From Thermogutta sp. (GTDB taxonomy: Bacteria; Planctomycetota; Planctomycetia; Pirellulales; Thermoguttaceae), in contig NZ_JACIYL010000140.1 of the NCBI RefSeq assembly GCF_014359955.1, forward strand, positions 1 through 7,662: DNA of 7,662 nt, given 5' to 3'. The translations under genes were made by a program, and so were the position numbers. The notes beneath the pieces were generated by a model. It had not been told where the DNA came from. It did not search any database and saw nothing but the letters and a program-made list of their open reading frames with translations. Of this stretch, positions 1 through 5,125 are shown piece by piece. The number at the start of each line of letters is the position of its first letter. The stretch's first letter is position 1.

Positions 1-28
1 AATGCTGCACATGTTTAAACGCAAATAG
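1..28 (+). CDS. pntAB: NAD(P) transhydrogenase alpha subunit, C-terminal end (partial)
   Basis: Only the last eight codons and the TAG stop (26-28) are inside the window. They read MLHMFKRK in the frame beginning at base 2. This resembles the C-terminus of Escherichia coli PntA, which as I recall it ends in MLKMFRK plus one residue. The next gene is pntB, the expected partner. The alpha subunit, or its membrane part PntAB in the three-subunit form, supplies membrane helices of the proton channel. The window does not show whether the gene is a full pntA or a split pntAB; the symbol follows the split form common outside enterobacteria. The identification rests on a very short match plus the neighbouring gene. 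Confidence 0.7.
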
Positions 29-44
29 TCAGCCCCGGAGACAC

Positions 45-67
45 CGGGTGTACCTTACCCACACCCG
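45..67 (+). other. hairpin in the pntAB-pntB gap
   Basis: CGGGTGT (45-51) and ACACCCG (61-67) are perfect reverse complements separated by nine bases. No T-run follows, so it is not a typical intrinsic terminator. It begins 17 nt after the upstream stop codon and could act as an RNA-stability or processing element between two cotranscribed genes. That role is inference. Confidence 0.4.
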
Positions 68-102
68 CTGCGCCAGCAAAGTCAACGGTGAAAAATACAG
101 CA

Positions 103-130
103 TGTCCGATTCCTATCACAATCTCGGACA
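103..130. promoter_or_regulatory. inverted repeat upstream of pntB, operator-like
   Basis: TGTCCGA (103-109) and TCGGACA (124-130) are perfect 7-bp inverted repeats with a 14-bp spacer. Half-site centres are 21 bp apart, about two helical turns, which suits a dimeric DNA-binding protein. It could equally be an RNA hairpin with a large loop. It ends 36 bp before the pntB start codon. No regulator is recognised. Confidence 0.3.
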
Positions 131-166
131 GAGTGAATAACAGATTGAAAGAAAGGTGCGACGGAC

Positions 167-1549
167 GTGATTCCCGAGAGTGTGATTGTTCTGGCCTATC
201 TTTTAGCGTCTGTCCTGTTTATTCTGGGCATTAAAGGCCTGACCCATCCGCGAACCGCGGTTCGCGGAAATCTGACCGGGGCCCTGGGGATGCTCATCGC
301 TATCCTGGCGACGCTCTTTCACAGTTCGATCATCGAATATCACTGGATTATCCTGGGACTGATCGTTGGGGGTGTCCTCGGAGCGGTACTGGCCCTTAAG
401 GTCCGCATGACCGCCATGCCGCAAATGGTGGCCCTGCTCAACGGTTTCGGTGGGGCGGCTTCCGTCCTGGTTGCCGGTGCCGAGCTGATTCGGACTCCGC
501 CGCCACCCTTCAGCGACGTCGCGATTGCCACGTTTGCCTCGGCCATTATTGGCGCGGTCACCTTCTGGGGTAGCCTGCTGGCCTTTGCGAAACTGGAAGA
601 ATACAAGGCGTTTCGGCAACCGATTCGATATCCGCTTCTTCAGCCGATCAACGCAGTGCTGGGCCTCCTGGCCGTGGGAGCGAGTGCACTGGGCGTGCTC
701 GATCCATCCTCCACCGGATGGTATTGGGTGGTCGTGGCTCTTTCCTCGGTGCTGGGCTTGACGCTGGTGAATCCGATCGGCGGAGCCGATATGCCCGTCG
801 TCATCGCCCTCCTGAACTCGTACAGCGGACTGGCAGCGGCAGCGACTGGATTCGTCCTGGGAAATGCCGTGCTGATCATCTCGGGTTCGCTGGTCGGGGC
901 GTCTGGCATTATCCTGACTAATATCATGTGCAAGGCGATGAACCGCTCGATGTTCAATGTCCTCTTCGGAGTACTTCAGGAGGGTGAAGAGGCTGCCAAG
1001 GCCGACGAGGTCTATCGGACGGTGAAATCGGCCACAGCCGAAGAAATCGCCATGCTTTTCGATACCGCTCGCCGCGTTGTGATCGTTCCTGGTTACGGGA
1101 TGGCCGTGGCTCAAGCTCAGCACGCGGTGCGGGACCTCTACCATTTGCTCGAATCGCGGGGGATCGAGGTTTTGTTCGGTATTCATCCTGTGGCAGGCCG
1201 CATGCCGGGCCACATGAATGTTTTGCTGGCAGAAGCGGAAATACCTTACGATAAGCTCAAAGAATTGGACGAGATCAACGCCATCCTCAACGAAACCGAT
1301 GTGGCGATCGTCCTGGGGGCTAACGACGTTGTCAATCCTCTTGCCAAGACCGATCCCAAAAGCCCCATCGCGGGCATGCCGATTATCGAGGTGGATAAAG
1401 CCAAGACTGTCGTGGTCATCAAGCGGAGTCTCAGCCCCGGCTTTGCAAACATTCCCAATCCTCTGTTTGCCGCTCCCAACACCCTGATGTTCTTTGCGGA
1501 TGGCAAGCGTGCGGTGCTCGACCTGGTTGCCGCCATCAAGGAAAGTTGA
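167..1549 (+). CDS. pntB: NAD(P) transhydrogenase subunit beta
   Basis: This membrane protein is the beta subunit of proton-translocating transhydrogenase, which uses the proton gradient to move hydride from NADH to NADP+. At 460 residues it is close to the E. coli length of about 462. Residues 1 to about 265 are a run of hydrophobic helices (domain II), including GGADMPVV (205-212), NSYSG (217-221) and IMCKAMNRS (253-261). Residues from about 290 onward form the NADP(H)-binding domain III, with GYGMAVAQAQ (309-318), HPVAGRMPGHMNVLLAEA (340-357), GANDVVNP (384-391) and KRS (419-421). Asn92 stands where E. coli has proton-channel His91. The start is GTG, with an AAAGGTG ribosome site about ten bases upstream. 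The alpha-subunit gene ends 138 bp before it, so the two probably form one operon. Confidence 0.96.
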   Translation: MIPESVIVLAYLLASVLFILGIKGLTHPRTAVRGNLTGALGMLIAILATLFHSSIIEYHWIILGLIVGGVLGAVLALKVRMTAMPQMVALLNGFGGAASVLVAGAELIRTPPPPFSDVAIATFASAIIGAVTFWGSLLAFAKLEEYKAFRQPIRYPLLQPINAVLGLLAVGASALGVLDPSSTGWYWVVVALSSVLGLTLVNPIGGADMPVVIALLNSYSGLAAAATGFVLGNAVLIISGSLVGASGIILTNIMCKAMNRSMFNVLFGVLQEGEEAAKADEVYRTVKSATAEEIAMLFDTARRVVIVPGYGMAVAQAQHAVRDLYHLLESRGIEVLFGIHPVAGRMPGHMNVLLAEAEIPYDKLKELDEINAILNETDVAIVLGANDVVNPLAKTDPKSPIAGMPIIEVDKAKTVVVIKRSLSPGFANIPNPLFAAPNTLMFFADGKRAVLDLVAAIKES

Positions 1550-1600
1550 GACAATACCCCCAAAGTGGCGGTCAAGTCATTGCGGGATCGTCCAACCCGA

Positions 1601-1626
1601 CAATCGATCTGATGGCAGATTGATTG
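1601..1626 (+). other. 11-bp hairpin between pntB and the glycoside hydrolase gene
   Basis: CAATCGATCTG (1601-1611) pairs with CAGATTGATTG (1616-1626) around an ATGG tetraloop, with one G-T wobble. It lies 52 nt after the pntB stop. No T-tract follows; the next bases are GCAAAAACC. It could be a weak terminator for pntB or part of the leader of the next gene. CCCGAC (1596-1601) can also pair with GTCGGG (1639-1644), just touching the GGGGGAGG ribosome site at 1641-1648. Confidence 0.45.
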
Positions 1627-1654
1627 GCAAAAACCCGGTCGGGGGAGGCTTCCC

Positions 1655-2689
1655 ATGCATCGCAGGTTTGTCGCATGGCTGTTGATCTTTCTCTTGGGAA
1701 TTTCGATCGTCCCCAGCCGGGCCTCAGCCGAGACCCACACCGTCCTGGGCATTGAGGGCTCGCGTTTCACGATTAATGGTGAGCCCACCTTCCTGCTGGG
1801 CATCAGTTACTACGGCGGGCTCGGGGCCCCGCGCGAAACCTGGACTGAAGATCTCAGGGAGATCAAAAGGCTCGGCTTGAATTGGATTAGAATATGGGCA
1901 AACTGGGCAGCTTTTGATCAAAAAGCCTATGCCGTCGACCCGGAGGGCAACCCCTGGGAACCGGGGATGCTGAAGCTCCGTGAAATCGTAGGCTGGTGCG
2001 ACGCCCATGGGATGATCGTCGATATCACGCTCTCCCGGGGCAATGGAGTGACCGGGCCCAGGAGGCTCCAATCGCTGGATGCGCATCTTCGCGCGGTTCG
2101 TTCGCTCGTGGAGCACCTTAAGGATTACCGAAACTGGTACCTCGATCTCTCCAACGAACGCAACATCCGGGACTCTCGTTTCACTTCCATCGACGACCTC
2201 GGCGTGCTCCGGCGTGAGGTTCGTTCCCTCGATTCCAGTCGGCTTGTCACGGCTTCGCATGCTGGGGACATTCCGCCGGATATGTTGCGCGAATATGTCA
2301 TGCGGGTGGGATTGGATTTTATCGCGCCGCACCGGCCTCGAAACGCCCAATCAGTCCAGCAAACGGAGGCAAAAACACGTGAGTATCTGGACACTTTACA
2401 GAAGATAGGCAAGATTGTCCCAGTTCACTATCAGGAACCATTCCGTCGCGATTTTGGCTCGTGGCAGCCATCCGCCAGAGACTTCGTTGCCGATCTGGAG
2501 GGCGCCTTCCGCGGAGGGGCTGCCGGCTGGTGCTTCCATAATGGGGACCGCCGGGCCGCGCCCGATGGGCGACCGCGACGGTCGTTTGATCTGCGGGACG
2601 GCCGTCTGTTTGCTCAACTCGACTCCGAAGAAAAAAACGCAGTCGAGTTGATCACGGAGTTCTGCAAAAAGAATCTCCTCCAAAAGTGA
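1655..2689 (+). CDS. secreted TIM-barrel glycoside hydrolase, clan GH-A-like, family unassigned
   Basis: This 344-residue protein has a clear signal peptide: basic MHRR, a hydrophobic core to about residue 19, and likely cleavage after ASA at 25. The mature protein opens with FTINGEPTFLLGISYYG (38-54), typical of clan GH-A beta-glycosidases such as GH5. WIRIWANW (77-84) carries the conserved barrel arginine. LSNERN (165-170) holds the Asn-Glu pair expected for the acid/base, with Glu168. VHYQEP (257-262) offers Glu261 as the probable nucleophile. GWCFHNGD (291-298) fits the last barrel strand with its tryptophan. The likely reaction is retaining hydrolysis of a beta-linked polysaccharide or oligosaccharide outside the cytoplasm; the substrate cannot be read. 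The ATG follows a strong GGGGGAGG site (1641-1648) by six bases. The catalytic assignment is by pattern and was not aligned. Confidence 0.8.
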   Translation: MHRRFVAWLLIFLLGISIVPSRASAETHTVLGIEGSRFTINGEPTFLLGISYYGGLGAPRETWTEDLREIKRLGLNWIRIWANWAAFDQKAYAVDPEGNPWEPGMLKLREIVGWCDAHGMIVDITLSRGNGVTGPRRLQSLDAHLRAVRSLVEHLKDYRNWYLDLSNERNIRDSRFTSIDDLGVLRREVRSLDSSRLVTASHAGDIPPDMLREYVMRVGLDFIAPHRPRNAQSVQQTEAKTREYLDTLQKIGKIVPVHYQEPFRRDFGSWQPSARDFVADLEGAFRGGAAGWCFHNGDRRAAPDGRPRRSFDLRDGRLFAQLDSEEKNAVELITEFCKKNLLQK

Positions 2690-3000
2690 GTCTTTCTGCT
2701 CGCTGGGTTACTGTTGCGGGTCCCTTTGCGGGCCTGGAGAAAAGTTCCTTTCCGTGGCGATAGCATCAGGGCCGGACCGGCAGGAAGGACCGCTACCATC
2801 CTTTTCTCTCTCATCTCGGGAAAATCCTGCAAGTTCGGAGTAGATTCTCACGATAAATGATGTAGCCGGTCTACCACATGGCAAAATCACGCCGGGTTTC
2901 ACAGTCCCGGTCCGGCCCATAGCGTGACCGGCCTGAGGCGTCATCAAGCCCGGCAAACCGAGAATGGAAACAGTAACGATCGCTAGTTGAGGAGCGGTAC
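2690..3000 (+). other. 311-nt gene-free stretch with GC-rich inverted repeats
   Basis: I see no credible gene here; the short minus-strand frames lack a ribosome site and any recognisable protein. CCGGTC or its complement GACCGG occurs four times: 2775-2780 (complement), 2866-2871, 2907-2912 and 2926-2931 (complement). The last two form a perfect 6-bp inverted repeat. A competing hairpin pairs CCGGG (2892-2896) with CCCGG (2906-2910), so the two exclude each other. This would be the leader or promoter region of the lipoprotein gene at 3001. No convincing -35/-10 pair was found. TTGAGGAG (2987-2994) is that gene's ribosome site. Confidence 0.5.
2783..2810 (+). terminator. weak candidate terminator of the glycoside hydrolase gene
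   Basis: AAGGA (2785-2789) pairs with TCCTT (2799-2803) and extends by two G-T wobbles to 2783 and 2805. The nine-base loop is followed by pyrimidine-rich TTCTCTCTC. It lies about 95 nt after the stop codon. The stem is short and the tail is interrupted by cytosines, so the call is tentative. Confidence 0.25.
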
Positions 3001-3576
3001 ATGGCGCGAGGACTTCGAAGACTGCGATTGTGGGGCCTATTGGGCGGTGGACTGCTGTTCCTCACAGGCTGTGGAACCGCAATGAGCCCCATTGACTGGG
3101 GAGTTCTCAATTACCCAATCCCCGTTTCCCCGTATTTTCAGAAGAAGTTCGAGGATAAAGCCTGGGAAGAGGAGCGGTATAAGAAAATGCCGATCCTTCC
3201 GCCTCTGGTTGAGGGTGCCCCGCACGCGGCCCTGGATGAGCCGTCCGACGATGAAGTGATCCGCGCGTTGGAAAAGGCACGGGGTGTGGAAGGCGGTCTG
3301 CCTCTCCTTCACGAGGTCCAGCGGGGAAATGTGCGGATTGTGAAGGAGTTGATCACCGACTCGATCGATCCACCGCGCGTTTATCCACTGATAGGCCCGG
3401 CCCAATTGCACCACGTCCACTGGAAGTGCACTATTTACTTCACGGAAACAGTCAAGGTCGGCTGGCCAATTCCCTACACTACGCAGAACCAGGAAGCTGT
3501 CGAAGTGGTCTACATCGACCACGACCACCTGCACATGGTGGGAAATGTAGAAGGCGGCGCGGGAAGCAACTATTGA
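3001..3576 (+). CDS. His-rich lipoprotein, conserved-hypothetical type
   Basis: This 191-residue protein starts with basic MARGLRRLR, a glycine/leucine-rich hydrophobic segment and the lipobox LTGC, giving lipidated Cys24. It should therefore be anchored to a membrane and face the periplasm. Residues about 45-65 are charged (KKFEDKAWEEERYKK) and 83-96 look helical. The C-terminal half is the most distinctive part: VYPLIGPAQLHHVHWKC (127-143), IYFTETVKVGWPIPY (145-159) and VVYIDHDHLHMVG (169-181). It resembles a conserved planctomycete lipoprotein family of unknown function, as I remember it. The His/Asp clusters at 137-140 and 173-178 could bind a metal, which is inference. TTGAGGAG (2987-2994) lies six bases before the ATG. 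A strong terminator closes the unit. Confidence 0.88.
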   Translation: MARGLRRLRLWGLLGGGLLFLTGCGTAMSPIDWGVLNYPIPVSPYFQKKFEDKAWEEERYKKMPILPPLVEGAPHAALDEPSDDEVIRALEKARGVEGGLPLLHEVQRGNVRIVKELITDSIDPPRVYPLIGPAQLHHVHWKCTIYFTETVKVGWPIPYTTQNQEAVEVVYIDHDHLHMVGNVEGGAGSNY

Positions 3577-3619
3577 TCTCGGAATCGATCCTCGCTTTCC
3601 CACAAACGACCTGTGCAAT

Positions 3620-3656
3620 ACAAGGCCCCGTTCTGTCTGCGGGGCCTTGTTTATTT
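3620..3656 (+). terminator. intrinsic terminator shared by two convergent lipoprotein genes
   Basis: ACAAGGCCCCG (3620-3630) and CGGGGCCTTGT (3640-3650) form a perfect 11-bp stem with a nine-base loop, followed by TTATTT on the plus strand. It lies 43 nt after the stop at 3576 and directly abuts the TAA of the minus-strand gene (3651-3653). Read on the minus strand the stem is followed by ATTG, a poorer tail, so termination in that direction may be weaker. Confidence 0.88.
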
Positions 3657-3914
3657 CGTGTCGCCGGGAACAGGGGAGTTTTTTTTTCCAACCCCGAGGT
3701 CTTCTTCGATCGCTCGCGCCTCGTTACTGAAGGTGAATGGTTCGCGGCTTGGATCAGCGGGGCGAAGTTGGCGGGCAAGCTGAGACAAGTCCGAAGCGGG
3801 TGTCAATTCGTTCTGGGGCGGCACCGAAGTACAGCCAGCAACACTCAGAAAACTTGCCAACAAAATCAGAACGCTCACCATGCTCCGGCAACGACGCGAC
3901 AACCTGCTGGTCAT
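3651..3914 (-). CDS. small lipoprotein, 87 residues, function unknown
   Basis: The product starts MTSRLSRRCRS, continues with a hydrophobic stretch (MVSVLILLASFLSV, 12-25) and reaches the lipobox VAGC with Cys28. The mature part is only about 60 residues: TSVPPQNELTPASDLSQLAR, then a segment rich in Pro, Glu and Arg, ending in Lys. No known domain is recognised. I chose the ATG at 3914 because GGAG (3919-3922, minus strand) lies four bases before it and the signal peptide then has normal length. The frame remains open upstream to 3968, adding 18 residues that would make an unusually long leader. The gene converges on the lipoprotein gene at 3001-3576. The signal sequence and lipobox argue for a real gene against the overlapping plus-strand frames. 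Confidence 0.72.
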   Translation of the reverse strand: MTSRLSRRCRSMVSVLILLASFLSVAGCTSVPPQNELTPASDLSQLARQLRPADPSREPFTFSNEARAIEEDLGVGKKNSPVPGDTK

Positions 3915-4010
3915 GGATCTCCGCTCCAGCTCAATCACTCTTCCAGAATGCTTCGGCCCGGTCAACAATCGCTCGTTTGAAACTGCGGCAACGTGGAAAG
4001 GCGTGAGAGT

Positions 4011-4109
4011 ATGACAAAACGGCGTTTTCCCATCAAGAGCGAAAAATCGCTGCAGCAGGCTAACTGGAAAAAACGCACGTTCTTCGATAAACTTGCAACG
4101 TTACATTGA
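4011..4109 (+). CDS. doubtful 32-codon ORF encoding a basic peptide
   Basis: An ATG at 4011 opens a frame ending at TGA (4107-4109). The peptide begins MTKRRFPIKSEKSLQ and continues QANWKKRTFFDKLATLH, with nine Lys/Arg residues of 32. The upstream GTGAGAG is a weak ribosome site. It has no hydrophobic segment and no family I recognise. It could be a leader peptide or simply chance; only conservation would decide. Confidence 0.18.
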   Translation: MTKRRFPIKSEKSLQQANWKKRTFFDKLATLH

Positions 4110-4196
4110 CGTGGCTCACCAAGGTGGAAATCCGCCGTCAATTGCGCGCTGGCCGAGATTCCAACCGTCTGCGTTTGCGCTGACGGGGAGACATTT

Positions 4197-4205
4197 TGCT
4201 ATATT
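4197..4205 (+). promoter_or_regulatory. candidate extended -10 promoter for coaB
   Basis: TGCTATATT combines the TGn extension (4197-4199) with a TATATT -10 box (4200-4205). The upstream TTGCGC (4175-4180) is a poor -35 at 19-bp spacing, which an extended -10 may not need. A start about seven bases downstream would give a leader of roughly 145 nt before the coaB ATG. This rests on consensus for the housekeeping sigma factor only. Confidence 0.3.
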
Positions 4206-4356
4206 GCGGATCCTGTGTGCTGATTACTGTTGCACTCAACGTGGCGACCGAGAAGCCGCATTGATGTTCCCGAAAGGCGAAAATTGTGCCATCGGTTATT
4301 CTCACTACTGTTTTGGGATGTGGCAGACAGAGTTGACAAAGTTGGCTAGGTGAAAG

Positions 4357-5007
4357 ATGGCCACCGTCCTCATCACGTCAGGGCCCACGCGTGAATTCCT
4401 GGATCCGGTGCGATTCCTGTCCAATGCGTCTTCAGGACGGATGGGCAGGGCACTGGCGGATGCATTCTGCACCGCTGGCCATCGCGTCATCGTTGTGTCA
4501 GGACCTGTGGCCATCGAGTATCCCCCGCAAGCGGAAGTCATATCAGTAGTAACGACAGAGGAGATGCTCAAGGCCTGCCAGTCCGTTTTTCCAGAATGCG
4601 ACGGCGTGATCGGTGCCGCCGCGCCCTGTGACTTTCGCCCGGAACAGGTGGCTTCGCAAAAAATTGTCAAATCGGGTGCTCCGCTGACAATTCGCCTTGT
4701 GGAGACCCCCGACGTCCTGGCCAGACTTGGTATGATGAAACGGCATCAATGGATTGTGGGTTTTGCCCTGGAAACACACAATGCGAGGCAACACGCCCTG
4801 GAAAAGATTCAAAGAAAACGGTGCGATTTGATGATTGTCAACCGTCCCTCGGCGATCGGAGCAGAGTGGTCGTCCGTAGAGATTCTGGATTCCCAGGGGA
4901 CCTGTCTTGCCGAGTGGGCTGGAACAAAAACGGATATCGCCATTCGCTTGCGGGAATTGATCGAGCAAAGGTTTTTGAAGTTGTCAAACACCAGTGGGGG
5001 TGGTTGA
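4357..5007 (+). CDS. coaB: phosphopantothenate-cysteine ligase (CoaB), free-standing
   Basis: CoaB joins 4'-phosphopantothenate to cysteine using a nucleoside triphosphate, the second step from pantothenate to coenzyme A. The 216-residue protein matches only the CoaB half of bifunctional CoaBC. Motifs are SGPTREFLDPVRFLSNASSG (8-27), with Asn23 at the position of the catalytic Asn of E. coli CoaBC, AAAPCDFRP (87-95), the lysines of QKIVK (101-105), LVETPDVLARLG (114-125), IVGFALET (133-140) and the nucleotide-site region DLMIVNRPSAIG (157-168). The usual VAD before the aromatic residue is PCD here. The flavin-dependent CoaC decarboxylase domain is absent from this protein and from the window, so CoaC should be encoded elsewhere. 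AGGTGA (4348-4353) supports the ATG. The sugar kinase gene follows after 118 bp. Confidence 0.92.
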   Translation: MATVLITSGPTREFLDPVRFLSNASSGRMGRALADAFCTAGHRVIVVSGPVAIEYPPQAEVISVVTTEEMLKACQSVFPECDGVIGAAAPCDFRPEQVASQKIVKSGAPLTIRLVETPDVLARLGMMKRHQWIVGFALETHNARQHALEKIQRKRCDLMIVNRPSAIGAEWSSVEILDSQGTCLAEWAGTKTDIAIRLRELIEQRFLKLSNTSGGG

Positions 5008-5021
5008 AATCCACGCCAGAT

Positions 5022-5045
5022 CTCCGAGTTCGGCGCAAGTCGGAG
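5022..5045 (+). other. imperfect hairpin in the coaB-kinase gap
   Basis: CTCCGAGTT (5022-5030) pairs with AAGTCGGAG (5037-5045) with one mismatch and a six-base loop. A small GGCAG/CTGCC stem (5045-5049, 5055-5059) follows directly. There is no T-tract, so termination is unlikely. It may tune the ratio of coaB to the downstream genes, or mean nothing. Confidence 0.3.
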
Positions 5046-5125
5046 GCAGCTCGACTGCCGCGAGGAGTGAGGTCGAGGTACACTGTTGGCCGCCGACTCG
5101 GTGAACAAATGCAGGAGGAATCGGC

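Larger units (their letters stand above)
3915..4356. other. 442-nt divergent intergenic region
   Basis: This separates the minus-strand small lipoprotein gene from coaB and should hold promoters for both. Visible items are the palindrome AAAACGGCGTTTT (4016-4028), a doubtful 32-codon ORF (4011-4109), an inverted pair CCGTCA (4135-4140) and TGACGG (4181-4186), and an extended -10 element at 4197-4205. The frame open from a TTG at 4093 to 4353 has no ribosome site and no recognisable protein. On the minus strand a TTGACC hexamer precedes the lipoprotein gene, but no good -10 box lies at the right distance. Confidence 0.5.

Noticed and set aside
102..140. 12-codon ORF (MSDSYHNLGQSE) before pntB
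   Set aside because: It is too short, has no ribosome site and overlaps the inverted repeat at 103-130. Chance is the simpler explanation.
203..1213. 336-codon open frame on the minus strand
   Set aside because: It lies wholly antisense to pntB, whose motifs are unmistakable. Its composition (Arg, Gln, His, Asp rich) is typical of the reverse of a GC-rich membrane-protein gene.
3426..3980. 184-codon plus-strand open frame
   Set aside because: It runs through the end of the His-rich lipoprotein gene, the terminator and the opposite small lipoprotein gene. It lacks family motifs and would put a strong hairpin inside a coding region.
4333..4338. TTGACA hexamer as a -35 box
   Set aside because: A matching -10 would fall inside coaB, so it cannot drive coaB, and no such box is seen there.
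4093..4353. 86-codon frame starting with TTG just before coaB
   Set aside because: There is no ribosome site, the start is rare, the protein is rich in Cys, Trp and His without pattern, and a promoter-like element lies inside it.
3915..4356. Riboswitch or small RNA in the divergent gap
   Set aside because: I could not recognise any riboswitch core, and there is no terminator-like hairpin with a T-tract here. A covariance-model search would settle it.
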